From the NCBI GenBank assembly GCA_963682175.1, contig CAVMKL010000035.1, forward strand, positions 27,355-91,354: a DNA stretch of 64,000 nucleotides, read 5' to 3'. The translations under genes were made by a program, and so were the position numbers. Source of the stretch: Triglochin maritima (taxonomy: Eukaryota; Streptophyta; Magnoliopsida; Alismatales; Juncaginaceae). The first letter of the stretch is position 1. Every line of letters begins with the position of its first letter. The notes under the pieces are model-generated. The model saw nothing but the letters and a program-made list of their open reading frames with translations. It made no database searches and was not told where the DNA came from. Positions 48,595-58,442 of the stretch are shown piece after piece.

Positions 48595-49409
48595 GTAGGC
48601 GATATGTCCTCGAATGCGCAGACGGGACAGTGTGGGATTTCAACGATCCTGCCTGTCCCGTCTCGTTTCGTACGGAACCGACGGGTACTGAGGGCGCCGA
48701 GTTCACGCACGATGACCAGAAGAATGTGGGTCAGGCTGGGGTGTCGTGGGTTGCCCGCAATGACATGCCGAACTTCATCGGGTTGGACTGCAAGGTCGGG
48801 CCTGTCCCGAAGGCTGACGCGTTGCGGCTCGGGAAGCTGTGGCGGCACTCATTGGGCCGCGGCAAAGAAATCCACACCTTCTGGTCGATCACCGAAACTG
48901 GTGGCGAGAAATTCCAGTACGTGAGGTTGTCGACGAAGTTCGGGCCGATGGACATTCGGCTGTTGAAGGACTCCGGGGTGCAGCTCAACGACCCGGCAAC
49001 ACTTCGGTCGGACGAGACGTGGTGGCGTAAGCGACCTGCCGTCAAGACATTCAAGGCCGCGGACTTCGCAACAGCCGCTATCGAATCTGAATCGGATGAG
49101 CCGGTGTGGCCGCACATCGTCATCACCGGCCCCATCACGCTTCCGAAGATCGGCTGGCAAGGCGAACTCGTCCCACTACCGACCATCGCAGCCGGCGACG
49201 TGTGGACCATCAACACCGACCCGAACTGGTTCTCCATCAAAGACGGCGCCGGCAACGATCGGTCGTGGATCGCCCGTGCCTGGTACAAGCAGATCCCCGG
49301 AAACCCAGCCAGCCCAATCACCGTCCCCATCACGATCCAAGGAACCGGCACCAACACCAACACCTCGGTGAAAGTGACGCTGCCGCAACTATTCAGGGAG
49401 GGCTTCTAA
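48591..49409 (+). CDS. Distal tail protein, second copy
   Basis: Same as 9516-10334: 272 residues. Confidence 0.7.
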   Translation: MSRRYVLECADGTVWDFNDPACPVSFRTEPTGTEGAEFTHDDQKNVGQAGVSWVARNDMPNFIGLDCKVGPVPKADALRLGKLWRHSLGRGKEIHTFWSITETGGEKFQYVRLSTKFGPMDIRLLKDSGVQLNDPATLRSDETWWRKRPAVKTFKAADFATAAIESESDEPVWPHIVITGPITLPKIGWQGELVPLPTIAAGDVWTINTDPNWFSIKDGAGNDRSWIARAWYKQIPGNPASPITVPITIQGTGTNTNTSVKVTLPQLFREGF

Positions 49410-50990
49410 ATGACTGTCGCCCTCCCCGGATACCCGCGCCCCAACACCACCGAGGTCAAAGGTTTCCGAATCGAGGTCGGTTCACCAGATGCCATGTCGT
49501 GGAGGCCTCTTGGCGCGTACATGGCGGGAACCACTTTCGAGTGGGATTGGGCGATCCCCACCACCGCGGAAATCTACATTCGTGGGGATCATCCGATGGC
49601 GTCGTATCTGTCGCACCCGCGGCGGAAAGTCATCCACATCCGCACCACCCACAATGGAATCCCGTGGGATGGGCGGGTTATGGAGGCTCAAGTCGCGGGA
49701 CCGCCTGGCAGGTTGACGATCAAACTGACTTGTGTCTCGAACTTGTTCAAGCTGTTGCGGGCGTTGGCATGGGTGAACAACATCCTGCCGCCTGAGATCC
49801 AGTTCAACATCACTGGTAAGCAGGATGTTGACTGGGGACCACCCGATCAGGTGATGAAGAAGTACGTGTCGAAGGTGATGACACGACTCCGATCGCCGGT
49901 CGTGTCCGCTCTGCCAATCCGCAAAACCACACCCGAGTTGCCGGACCTCGACGACATCGACACTCTCGACGACTTGCTGAACATCGTGCACGAGTCACCC
50001 GACGACATGATCGTGTTGGCCGCCCGGTTCACCCAGCTCGACGAACTATTCAAGCAGACCGTCGAGACCTACGAGATCGGCTTGTCCATCAACTTGTGGA
50101 CGCCGGCTGACGGGTTGCCGTCCCCGCACGTGTTCAACACGCACACCCTCTCGATGCTGCAATCGGTGATGGACTACACGTCCGACAACTTCCTGAACTT
50201 CACCAACCCCGGAAACATCCTCGGGCTCACAAATCCGTCCGAGTGGGGGAAGTTGCAGAACCCAGGGTTCGTGTTCAACACGCACGCGAAGCGGGACCGC
50301 CGCCAGTTTCAGTGGCGCACGGATGGTGATCAGATCGCCTGGATTGAACGGGTCGAAAAGACTGCGGACGCAACACGTGTTGTGATCGGCGGCAAGGCCC
50401 CCGAGATCCTGAATCAGGTCATCGAGTGGGGCGCGAACTTCGCGTTGCAGTTGATCCTGAACGCCATCCTCCCCGGTCTCGGGTTGGGCAACATCATCGG
50501 CGACCTGTTCGACAACGTGTTCTTCGCGTTCCAACAGTTCTGGGATCCCGAACTCGAAACCGATTTGGGGGAGTTGGGTCGCGGTGAAGCGTTCGGCGAC
50601 AACACGTCCGCGTGGTCGTTGGATGGGTTCGCTGTCGGCTTGGCTGCGTTGAAGGCGCATTCCGGTTCCGAGGCGATCCGGTTGACGGTCGTCGAGGGCG
50701 GCGCGGATGGTCGCGGCTTCACGTTCGGAGAAGACGTCGAAGTGATCGACGGCGTGGAAGTGCACTTCGAGCGCCGCTACAAGCACGGCGACATCATGAC
50801 TGTCTGGGATGACGGTGTCGTGATCGAGAAGCACGTTTCGAACGTGAAGATCACCGAACAGGAAGACGGCCGCATGCGGACTGTCACCACGTTCGGTGAT
50901 GCCATCACAGTCGGCGATGGCTGGGAGCGCGTCTTGAAGAAGGTCCAAACGATCTTCGGCAGCATCCGCGCTATCGCCAACTCAACCTAG
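49410..50990 (+). CDS. Tail-tip hub protein, second copy
   Basis: Same as 10335-11915: 526 residues, Gp37-like minor tail protein. Confidence 0.65.
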   Translation: MTVALPGYPRPNTTEVKGFRIEVGSPDAMSWRPLGAYMAGTTFEWDWAIPTTAEIYIRGDHPMASYLSHPRRKVIHIRTTHNGIPWDGRVMEAQVAGPPGRLTIKLTCVSNLFKLLRALAWVNNILPPEIQFNITGKQDVDWGPPDQVMKKYVSKVMTRLRSPVVSALPIRKTTPELPDLDDIDTLDDLLNIVHESPDDMIVLAARFTQLDELFKQTVETYEIGLSINLWTPADGLPSPHVFNTHTLSMLQSVMDYTSDNFLNFTNPGNILGLTNPSEWGKLQNPGFVFNTHAKRDRRQFQWRTDGDQIAWIERVEKTADATRVVIGGKAPEILNQVIEWGANFALQLILNAILPGLGLGNIIGDLFDNVFFAFQQFWDPELETDLGELGRGEAFGDNTSAWSLDGFAVGLAALKAHSGSEAIRLTVVEGGADGRGFTFGEDVEVIDGVEVHFERRYKHGDIMTVWDDGVVIEKHVSNVKITEQEDGRMRTVTTFGDAITVGDGWERVLKKVQTIFGSIRAIANST

Positions 50991-50999
50991 GAGAAACAC

Positions 51000-51776
51000 A
51001 TGACCTGGACAGGAGATCCCGTCTGGCTCGCAGATGTCTTGCGCGCTGAGGGAATCAAAGTCGTCGAATACCCCGGCTGGAAAGACCGCGGACACGGCGA
51101 CATGGGCACGATCTGGGGTGTCGTCGCACACCACACCGGCAACAACCCGCCCGGCAACAACCCCGGATACATCGCGAACCATCCGAGTCTCGGCTTGTGC
51201 TCGCAGATTCACCTGTCCCGAGATGGTGTCGCCACCGTCGTCGGTGTGGGTGTCGCCTGGCATGCCGGCAGCGGATCGTACCCAGGATTGCCGACCAACG
51301 GTGCGAATGAACGCACCATCGGTATCGAGGCGGAGAACAACGGCACCGAAGGTTGGTCGCCCGCGCAGTACGACGCGTATGTGCGGTGCTGCGCTGCGAT
51401 CCTCCGGAAGGTCGGTCAGCCTGCCTCGCATGCGATCGGCCACAAGGAGTGGGCTGGTGCGGCGCAGGGCAAGTGGGATCCCGGCGGAATGGACATGAAC
51501 AAGTTCCGCGCAGACATTCAAGCTCGAATCGATAACAAGCAGGAGGCTCCCGTGGGTAGCTCGGAAGTGAAGCAGGTACAAGACTTTGTCGCTGGGTTTT
51601 GTGGACCGATTGGTTCAGATGTTAAGGACGTTCGGCAGCAGCTGACGGGTGGACGTGACGCGGGCGAGTACCCCGGCTGGGACCAGTTAGGGGACCGCAC
51701 CCTTGTCAATGCGTTGGCTGCGATCGGCGCGAAACTCGGGATCGATGGTTTCAAGGACCCGAAGGCAGGTAAGTGA
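51000..51776 (+). CDS. Endolysin amidase, second copy
   Basis: Same as 11925-12701: 258-residue amidase_2 lysin with C-terminal wall-binding segment. Confidence 0.9.
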   Translation: MTWTGDPVWLADVLRAEGIKVVEYPGWKDRGHGDMGTIWGVVAHHTGNNPPGNNPGYIANHPSLGLCSQIHLSRDGVATVVGVGVAWHAGSGSYPGLPTNGANERTIGIEAENNGTEGWSPAQYDAYVRCCAAILRKVGQPASHAIGHKEWAGAAQGKWDPGGMDMNKFRADIQARIDNKQEAPVGSSEVKQVQDFVAGFCGPIGSDVKDVRQQLTGGRDAGEYPGWDQLGDRTLVNALAAIGAKLGIDGFKDPKAGK

Positions 51777-52057
51777 TGACTGCTGATTCTGGTTTGGATG
51801 GTTTCGCGAAGTCGTATGTGCAGAACATTCCGTTCGTGAAGCAGAACCGCAAGACGATCGCGAATGTTGTTGGTTTGCTGGCGAATGTGCTGGTGCTGTT
51901 GGTCGGGTTGCCGATCTCGGGTACCGCGCAGGTTGTGTTGGCGATCAGCATTCAGGGTGTGTTTGCGGTGTCGGCGTGGTTGGTGCCGAATGCGATCACA
52001 CCGCAGCAGGCTTCGGAACTCGACGAGTACGTCGGCCGACACCGCAAGCAAGGGTGA
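51776..52057 (+). CDS. Holin-like protein, second copy
   Basis: Same as 12701-12982: 93 residues, two membrane segments. Confidence 0.75.
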   Translation: MTADSGLDGFAKSYVQNIPFVKQNRKTIANVVGLLANVLVLLVGLPISGTAQVVLAISIQGVFAVSAWLVPNAITPQQASELDEYVGRHRKQG

Positions 52058-52344
52058 TGGGGGAGTTCTTTTCCGCGCTCCCCATTGAGGGGGGTGTCGT
52101 CGTCGGGTTCGTCGTCGGTGTCTTCCTCATGATCGCGAGAGGTGTCCTCGTCGTCGGCGCTCAGCATCGTGAGCAACTGGACGCTGAGCGGCAGGCGAAC
52201 ACGTACCTCCGTTCAGCGTTGGACAAGGCGTTAACGCTGAACGGTGAGGACGCCAAGACCATCGCGAAGCTATCGGCCACGTCTGATCTGTCGGCGCGGC
52301 TACTTGAGGAGTGGCGGAAAGAGTCAGCTCAGGGGGCGTCGTGA
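52057..52344 (+). CDS. Single-pass membrane protein of lysis region, second copy
   Basis: Same as 12982-13269: 95 residues, one membrane segment and a helical tail. Confidence 0.6.
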   Translation: MGEFFSALPIEGGVVVGFVVGVFLMIARGVLVVGAQHREQLDAERQANTYLRSALDKALTLNGEDAKTIAKLSATSDLSARLLEEWRKESAQGAS

Positions 52345-52538
52345 GGTGGCGTCGGCGTCAACACGCCGAGAACGAAACAGTCACCGAAGCACGGTTGCTG
52401 GACGAGGAAGTGGATAAGCGGTTGGCGGCGTCTCGTCGCGCCCGCCCGGACCACGAGCGTCGCGGGCAGCGTGTTCAGGATCAGATGGTGCACAACCACT
52501 TCGGTGAGTTGTTCCGGCTGAGTATGGAAGGGCGATGA
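52341..52538 (+). CDS. Small basic protein of lysis region, second copy
   Basis: Same as 13266-13463: 65 residues, GTG start in a GTGA overlap. Confidence 0.55.
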   Translation: MRWRRRQHAENETVTEARLLDEEVDKRLAASRRARPDHERRGQRVQDQMVHNHFGELFRLSMEGR

Positions 52539-52855
52539 TGCTCAGAGAAGTCGGTAACTGGCTGTTGGTGTTCCTCACGTTGGTGTGGTGCACGTTCACT
52601 CTGATCTATGCGTTTCGGTCGAAGTGGTGGGCGAATGAGGTTGGTCGGGTGTTGTTGCCCGAGAAGGTGTTGACGTGTCTGGTGTTGATTCAGGTGGCTG
52701 CGTCGGCGATGTCGAATTCGTTGTATCCGGGGCGGGATGTGATTCGCATTGTTTTGTATGCGGGTTGTGCGGTTTCGGTGTTGGTGTTGACGGTTGTGTT
52801 GGTGCGTGTGCAGAGGCGTGAGCGTCGATGTCGATCTAAGTGGGGTGAGCACTGA
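52535..52855 (+). CDS. Three-segment membrane protein, second copy
   Basis: Same as 13460-13780. Confidence 0.6.
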   Translation: MMLREVGNWLLVFLTLVWCTFTLIYAFRSKWWANEVGRVLLPEKVLTCLVLIQVAASAMSNSLYPGRDVIRIVLYAGCAVSVLVLTVVLVRVQRRERRCRSKWGEH

Positions 52856-53718
52856 TGGAGAAGTTGCCTCCCGGCAAGCCTCGGGATCAAGACATTTGGG
52901 GGACGTTCAAAAACAACTGGTTCAGCCAGATTTTTGCGGGGTTCGCGAACATCGGCCAGCTGCTCGGCAGCATCGCTGATGCGTTCCTGGGTCGTGGATC
53001 CTTCGGTCTTGGACCACTGAAAGAGATCAACGACCGCGGCATCCTGATCACCGGATATGGAAACCAGATCGCGAGCTTGGAGAACGTCACACGTACTGGC
53101 GTGACAACCCCGGCGTGGGCGTCCACTGGCGGTCGGGACCTGGTTTCATTCCCTGACACGATGATGCAGTACCTCAGATATACGGGCGAGTTTGGCAGCG
53201 AAACGACTGAGACGCCGGTGTTTAACCCTGACAAGCGTTCGGCAGAGTTCGCTTTCATACGTGGCGGCCTTGACCGAGCCACGCCACTAGAAGTACTGCG
53301 CATCATTACTGGCAGCGACGCCAGTTTCTTCGGGATCGACGCCTGGTATCTGGGGATCTACGGGTATGACAAGCCTAACAATCGAATGATCAAGATCTGG
53401 GATTCTGGAGACATCAAAGCGATCTTGTCCAGCCAGCGACGCAGGTACCACATATCAACAGGATTGTCTTTGATGGCCGAGCCTGACCAACTGTTCGCTG
53501 TTGCATCACTTCAGATCGCGCCAGGCTTGGGTCAACGAACCCGGGGGCTGGGCGCCATCACGCTAACCGGGATCTCCGAGGAATCGGGCACTGTACCGCA
53601 AGCGCGTCACGCCTCGCTCGCGAATCAGTCCGTTCTTCCATCTGCCGTCTCTATGAATTCGTTTTCGTACAACAAGGAACGTCTGATGTGGGCGTCGTTA
53701 GGAGCTTCAGCGACATGA
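52855..53718 (+). CDS. Minor tail/fibre protein, second copy
   Basis: Same as 13780-14643: 287 residues. Confidence 0.5.
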   Translation: MEKLPPGKPRDQDIWGTFKNNWFSQIFAGFANIGQLLGSIADAFLGRGSFGLGPLKEINDRGILITGYGNQIASLENVTRTGVTTPAWASTGGRDLVSFPDTMMQYLRYTGEFGSETTETPVFNPDKRSAEFAFIRGGLDRATPLEVLRIITGSDASFFGIDAWYLGIYGYDKPNNRMIKIWDSGDIKAILSSQRRRYHISTGLSLMAEPDQLFAVASLQIAPGLGQRTRGLGAITLTGISEESGTVPQARHASLANQSVLPSAVSMNSFSYNKERLMWASLGASAT

Positions 53719-53996
53719 TGGCGGACGGAAAGCTTTGTGTCACAGCTGAGGAAGTCGAGGAGTGGGCGAAACCTGCGTTGGATGTTTTCGGTCCTGTCGC
53801 ACCACACCTGTGGATCATTGATCTATCAACCGGCGCTACGCGAGTAATTCGGTCCGCAGATTACGAGGACCTTCCGGCTGGGTGGGCGTTGCTGATGACG
53901 GGACCTGAGCCGCTTTGGGTTGCGCAATGGGATGGCGATTGGCAGCGCGCTTGCGATGAACAACTCAACCCGTTACTGGCGGAGGTGGTGGTCTGA
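53715..53996 (+). CDS. Small fibre-region protein, second copy
   Basis: Same as 14640-14921: 93 residues, acidic and Trp-rich. Confidence 0.5.
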   Translation: MMADGKLCVTAEEVEEWAKPALDVFGPVAPHLWIIDLSTGATRVIRSADYEDLPAGWALLMTGPEPLWVAQWDGDWQRACDEQLNPLLAEVVV

Positions 53997-54433
53997 TGCC
54001 TGTTATTTCTGATCGGTTGACTGATGGTGCGAAGTTGGGTGTTGGTGCGGAGATTGTGTTCACGGTCCGCGACATCCGCGACAGTGTGGCGCATGATGCG
54101 ATCCTCGGCCCCGCACGCACCACCGTCCCCGTGAATGCGACGACCGGGCTGTTCACTAGTCCGATGTTGGATCCTGGCCCGTACTGGGTGGGGATCCGTT
54201 GGTCGAGATCCAATCCAACGCATGATGTTTACCCCGTTGAAGTCCCCGCTGAGTCGGGGACTTTCCGTTTGTGGCCGTTGATCGACGCCGGCGCCCCGCC
54301 ACCTCCCGCCGAGTCGGATGGATTCATCCGCAACGGCGGCGGCATCTCCCGCCAAGTCCGAACCACTGTCGCCGAATTCGCGGCGACCCCCTCACCAGAC
54401 CCCGAAACCCTCTACATAGTTTTCGAATCCTAG
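53996..54433 (+). CDS. Putative minor tail protein, second copy
   Basis: Same as 14921-15358: 145 residues, strand domain plus Pro linker. Confidence 0.5.
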   Translation: MPVISDRLTDGAKLGVGAEIVFTVRDIRDSVAHDAILGPARTTVPVNATTGLFTSPMLDPGPYWVGIRWSRSNPTHDVYPVEVPAESGTFRLWPLIDAGAPPPPAESDGFIRNGGGISRQVRTTVAEFAATPSPDPETLYIVFES

Positions 54434-54442
54434 GAGACCGAC

Positions 54443-54880
54443 ATGGCAGCATCAGGCAAGCTCTACGGCCTCGCCTTCAAAAGCATGGTGAACGGCGAGA
54501 TCAACTGGACCTCGCACACCATCAAGGCGATGCTCTGCACGAGCGCGTACACCCCGAATCAGGACACCCACCAGTACAAGTCGTCCGTGACAAACGAGTC
54601 CGCGGGCACTGGCTACACCGCTGGTGGTGTGGCGTTGGCGGGTAAGACGGTTAACTACACCGCAGGAACCAACACTCTGATTCTGGATGCGTCGGATACG
54701 CAGTGGCCCGACTCGACAGTCACGGGCCGTTATTTGGTGCTGTACGACGACACGCCGTCTACGGATGCGACGAAGCCCCTCATCGGGTACATCGATTTCG
54801 GCGCTGACGTGTCCACTACGGCAGGTGTTTTCACCAGTGTGTGGGATGCCGCCGGAATCATCGGCTTCACCACCCCGTAA
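54443..54880 (+). CDS. Putative structural protein, second copy
   Basis: Same as 15368-15805: 145 residues. Confidence 0.55.
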   Translation: MAASGKLYGLAFKSMVNGEINWTSHTIKAMLCTSAYTPNQDTHQYKSSVTNESAGTGYTAGGVALAGKTVNYTAGTNTLILDASDTQWPDSTVTGRYLVLYDDTPSTDATKPLIGYIDFGADVSTTAGVFTSVWDAAGIIGFTTP

Positions 54881-54895
54881 GCAGGAGGCGTCACG

Positions 54896-56017
54896 ATGGG
54901 CTTGTTCAACCGCGGCCAAGCCGCATCGGCGCTGATCTTGGATGGCAAGCGAGCTGTCCGTGCGTATCTCGGTGATCAACTGGTGTGGGACGGCACGATG
55001 GATGCCTTCGTGCCGATTCCTCAAATTCTGGTGTCGGTCGTGATGGCAGACCCGGTTGTGTCGGCTACTGTTCGCACCGTAGCACCGCTCATCACTGCCT
55101 CGGCTCAGGTTTACGAACCGTCCGTCTCCGGAACGGCAACTGTCCGACCCGAAACAGCAATACTCGTAGCTGGTGTTGTCTATGCGCCCGATGTCTCGGC
55201 CGAGGCGTTGATCGAGGTACCTGCGATTTCGGTGTCAGCGATCGTGCTGGCACCCACTGTGTCCGAGGCGTTCGATGCGACAGTCGAAGTGCCGTTCATC
55301 CAGGTGACTGCTGGCATGTACTCGCCTAAGATCACCGCGGACTACGCGGCTACCGTTCCGATCATCGCGGCGTTCGCAGAGTTGTTGGCTCCGTTGGTGA
55401 CCGCAACGGGAACAGCTGTGATCAATGCTCCGATGATCGCGGTAACTGGGTCAGTGAACGCGCCGGCAGTGATCGGTTCAAGTGCAGTGACAGCCCCTCT
55501 GATTGCGGTTTCAGCGACTGTGTACGCGCCCGAGATTCGGCGGGACGCGAAGGTCATCGCGCCGTCGATCACGGGCACAGCAACGGCTTACGTACCGAAC
55601 GTTCAGGCGATCAACTTCAGCCCGTCTGGGATGACGAAGAACGGTAACTGGGTTCCGACGGCCAATGGGGCGTGGCTTGTCGTGCCCGCGTGGACAGCGG
55701 ATTCCGGTTCGACAGTATCCGGCGATGGTGTTCAAGCTCGGGGCGCGAAGGCGAATGCTGTCGTGTCAGGGCAACTCAGCATTACTCTGTCGACCGGCGC
55801 TTACCAGGTGAGTGTGCGGCTGAAAGTAGATGGCGTAGTCGTGAAGACCATCACGGACTACCCCCTGACCGGATACGCGACGACGAATGTTCCAATCGCA
55901 TCCGATCCGATGGCAATCACCACCGGTCAAGTCGCGACGATCGAATGCTGGTTCACGAACTTCTCGAACTCGTTCCCGATCCAATCCGGAGCGAACACCT
56001 ACGTCCGCATCACCTGA
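54896..56017 (+). CDS. Repeat-containing tail fibre, second copy
   Basis: Same as 15821-16942: 373 residues with about ten 'V.AP.I.VSA' repeats. The two copies do not differ in repeat number. Confidence 0.7.
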   Translation: MGLFNRGQAASALILDGKRAVRAYLGDQLVWDGTMDAFVPIPQILVSVVMADPVVSATVRTVAPLITASAQVYEPSVSGTATVRPETAILVAGVVYAPDVSAEALIEVPAISVSAIVLAPTVSEAFDATVEVPFIQVTAGMYSPKITADYAATVPIIAAFAELLAPLVTATGTAVINAPMIAVTGSVNAPAVIGSSAVTAPLIAVSATVYAPEIRRDAKVIAPSITGTATAYVPNVQAINFSPSGMTKNGNWVPTANGAWLVVPAWTADSGSTVSGDGVQARGAKANAVVSGQLSITLSTGAYQVSVRLKVDGVVVKTITDYPLTGYATTNVPIASDPMAITTGQVATIECWFTNFSNSFPIQSGANTYVRIT

Positions 56018-56038
56018 CCGGGCTGAGACAATCAGGGT

Positions 56039-56176
56039 ATGGCTTTCGAACCTGACCCCGACACCGGCCAACCCGGCACCGTGAAACTCGCTGACGGACG
56101 CTGGGCGTACCGCTGGAAAGATGCACCGGACGCCGAACTGATCATCATGAAGCAACCGGAAACACCCGCAGAATGA
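56039..56176 (+). CDS. Small late protein (45 residues), second copy
   Basis: Same as 16964-17101, last gene before the terminator. Confidence 0.5.
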   Translation: MAFEPDPDTGQPGTVKLADGRWAYRWKDAPDAELIIMKQPETPAE

Positions 56177-56177
56177 C

Positions 56178-56214
56178 AAAAGCCCCCAACCTCATCGCGA
56201 GGTTGGGGGCTTTT
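56178..56214 (+). terminator. Late-operon terminator, second copy
   Basis: Same perfect 16-bp stem with A and T tracts as at 17103-17139. Confidence 0.95.
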
Positions 56215-56229
56215 CGTCGTCTAACGATG

Positions 56230-56577
56230 TCAGCAGTCGACTAGGTCGGCTCGCTTCACTGAGGAGAAGAAGTCATCAGCCTCAGGCATGGAGTTTTCCC
56301 AGCCTGGGGTGTGGCCTCCGGTTTGATGGATGGCGGTCCGCGCTGCGGCGATGGCGTCGTTGATCGCACCACCCTCGGTGTCGGCGTCGACATACATCGA
56401 GATGGTGAGTGTGCGCTCTCCGAAGTCGACACCGAGGTCGACGTCGCTCACACCGGTCAGTCCCTCGAAGGCATCCATCAATGGGTCGATGATGCTCTCA
56501 AGGTCGTTGTTGTCGCGTCGGACTCCGACTATCAGTTCGACGTAGTAGGTGGTGGTGCCTACTTCTGCTCGAAGCAT
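56230..56577 (-). CDS. HicA-like partner gene, second copy
   Basis: Same as 17155-17502: 115 residues with a GAGGAGG ribosome binding site. Confidence 0.6.
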   Translation of the reverse strand: MLRAEVGTTTYYVELIVGVRRDNNDLESIIDPLMDAFEGLTGVSDVDLGVDFGERTLTISMYVDADTEGGAINDAIAAARTAIHQTGGHTPGWENSMPEADDFFSSVKRADLVDC

Positions 56578-56774
56578 CCTGTCCTCCTCAGCTTTCCTTC
56601 TAGATTCTGTTGATACATAGGGTTCGATGGCGTCAGATGCACTGTGCTGATATGGAGCTTGCAAGGACAGTAGACCTTGTAGTACTTGGTCTTGACTACC
56701 CGCCAGCCTTGATTTTCGAGCTCTTTTAACAGTGCTTCCAGTTCCTTGATCGGATGACGGGGTCTAGTCGGCAT
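56559..56774 (-). CDS. HicA-like small protein, second copy
   Basis: Same as 17484-17699: 71 residues, with TATATT six bases before the start. Confidence 0.6.
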   Translation of the reverse strand: MPTRPRHPIKELEALLKELENQGWRVVKTKYYKVYCPCKLHISTVHLTPSNPMYQQNLEGKLRRTGCFEQK

Positions 56775-57165
56775 CCGGGCAATATATCCCTTGTATCGGG
56801 TCGTGCACCCACTATGCGCTACTTGCCGCTACATTCCATCACTAAGTCGTCAAAATTACATTGCGTGTTACGTCACGATCAGGACACGATACGCGTTGCT
56901 GCCATGGTACGTCGAAGCCCACCTGTGCTGCCGAATGAGTCAGGTGGGCATCGAACTATTCAGTTGTGGTGCGGCGATCACTGACGGCTTCCCTTCCGTC
57001 TCCTGCCAACAGTGCCGACGCTACCAGGTATCGAACAGATGTGCGAGGGAAAGTGTGTTGACCGCGTCAACATGACCATCCATAACCGCTGGTCAACTGG
57101 CTGCGTCAACAATCACGGAAGACGCAATAAATACTCCCTGACCTGCGCGTATACCCTGTTTTCGC
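56775..57165. other. Left arm of the attachment region, second copy
   Basis: No supported gene. Same sequence as 17700-18090, including integrase arm heptamers at 57056-57062, 57066-57072 and 57105-57111. Here the right-hand arm sites are missing because host DNA follows the core. Confidence 0.6.
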
Positions 57166-57192
57166 AGGGGTTCGAGTCCCCTTAGCTCCACC
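57166..57192 (+). tRNA. attR with displaced 3' end of a tRNA gene (probably tRNA-Ala)
   Basis: T-arm AGGGG TTCGAGT CCCCT, acceptor TAGCTCC, discriminator A, then CCC rather than CCA. Only the 3' fragment of the host tRNA remains here. The 5' part must lie beyond the left end of the prophage array. The G at 57176 is the host version of the base that is A in the phage core. A strong terminator follows, as expected for a tRNA gene end. Confidence 0.75.
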
Positions 57193-57196
57193 CAAG

Positions 57197-57238
57197 ACAA
57201 ATGCTCTGCACCAAACGGTGCAGAGCATTTGTTGTTTT
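57197..57238 (+). terminator. Host tRNA gene terminator
   Basis: ACAAATGCTCTGCACC (57197-57212) pairs perfectly with GGTGCAGAGCATTTGT (57217-57232) around a four-base loop, then TGTTTT. It is separated from its tRNA promoter by the prophage array. Confidence 0.9.
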
Positions 57239-57316
57239 CGTGCGCAATACTGTCCGCTGTGAGGCCTGATCGGCCCGTGCATCTCGGTACGGAGACCAGC
57301 GGCGGAATGGGGAATC

Positions 57317-58432
57317 GTGCGCGCACACGTGGTGGTGATCGGGGCAGGATATGCGGGCGCCATGGCAGCGAAGCGTCTGCTGAGAACTCGTCCGGACATC
57401 ACGGTCACCGTCGTGAATCCGCGCCCACACTTCGTGCAACGAGTCAGGCTCCATCAGATGATCGCGGGCGGCTACGACGCGACGGTCTCGTTCGACAGGG
57501 CGCTACCGCGTGCGGCACACCGAGTCTTCGGAGAGGTGACGACGATCGAGGCGGCGCTCGGCAGGCTCACCCTCGACGACGGCAGTGTGCTCGACTACGA
57601 CTATCTGGTCTACGCAGTCGGAAGTAGGCAGTTACCCAGCACTATCGGCGGGGCGGCGGACCACGGGTTCAGCGTCTCCGAATTCGAGGACGCGGTTCGC
57701 CTCGAATCCAGAATGGCGACACTCGACGGGAAGGCTACGGTCTGCGTTGTCGGCGGCGGTCTCACCGGAATCGAGACTGCCGCAGAATTGGCTGAGCAGC
57801 GAAGCAGCCGAATCACTTTGGTGACCGGAGGAATCGTGGCCCCGGATCTGTCAGAGCGTGCGCGATCTGCAATTCTCAGAACATTGACCGATCTTGGGGT
57901 CGACATCGTCACCGAATCCCGGGTTACACGGATTGACGGTTCGTCCTGCGAGCTTGCGGGAGGCGCACGGGTGGAGGCAGATTGCACGATTCTCGCGACA
58001 GAATTCGGGGTCCCCGATCTGGCGCGCCGAAGTGGCCTTCCCGTCGACGGTCTCGGTCGTCTGAAGGTCGACGACCGACTCGAATGCTCGTCCCACCCCA
58101 AAATCGTCGGTGCGGGTGATGCTGTCGCAGTCGGTGATCTTTCACTGAGGATGAGTTGTCAGGCTGCGATTCCCTTGGGAGTCCATGCGGCCGAGACGAT
58201 CCTGCATCGACTCGAAGGTTCCGCGCCGCGCCCGGTGGCTCCGAAGTTCGCAGGCCGGTGCATCAGTCTCGGGAGGCGGCGAGGTGTGTTCCAGCGGACC
58301 ACTCGTGTCGACGACGCAACGGGCATGTTCATCGCAGGCAGGGCGGGTGCGTTCGTCAAGGAACGAGTGTGTTCATCGACGACCGACTGGGCACTCACTC
58401 CGCGCCGCTCTTTCTTCTACAGCTGGACATGA
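57317..58432 (+). CDS. FAD-dependent NAD(P)H oxidoreductase (NDH-2-like)
   Basis: The GTG at 57317 gives 371 residues. An N-terminal FAD-binding dinucleotide fold (VVVIGAGYAGAMAAKRL), an ATG-like flavin motif (YDYLVYAVGS), a second NAD-binding fold (VCVVGGGLTGIETAAELA) and a C-terminal flavin motif (KIVGAGDAVAV) are all present. It resembles type II NADH dehydrogenase-like flavoproteins. The C-terminal membrane anchor of true NDH-2 is not obvious, so the electron acceptor is unknown. First host gene right of the prophage. Confidence 0.85.
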   Translation: MRAHVVVIGAGYAGAMAAKRLLRTRPDITVTVVNPRPHFVQRVRLHQMIAGGYDATVSFDRALPRAAHRVFGEVTTIEAALGRLTLDDGSVLDYDYLVYAVGSRQLPSTIGGAADHGFSVSEFEDAVRLESRMATLDGKATVCVVGGGLTGIETAAELAEQRSSRITLVTGGIVAPDLSERARSAILRTLTDLGVDIVTESRVTRIDGSSCELAGGARVEADCTILATEFGVPDLARRSGLPVDGLGRLKVDDRLECSSHPKIVGAGDAVAVGDLSLRMSCQAAIPLGVHAAETILHRLEGSAPRPVAPKFAGRCISLGRRRGVFQRTTRVDDATGMFIAGRAGAFVKERVCSSTTDWALTPRRSFFYSWT

Positions 58433-58442
58433 GCAGCGCTGG

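Larger units (their letters stand above)
18118..57192 (+). mobile_element. Complete prophage (second copy), 39,075 bp
   Basis: A full temperate siphophage genome bounded by the junction core and by attR. Integrase lies at the left end, then lysogeny control, early recombination and replication genes, DNA modification genes, terminase, head, tail, lysis and fibre genes. Its right half is duplicated at 1-18117. All expected modules are intact by reading frame, so it may be inducible. Confidence 0.9.

Noticed and set aside
57093..57454. Leftward small frames across attR
   Set aside because: They run through the tRNA end and its terminator opposite the oxidoreductase gene, without ribosome binding sites.
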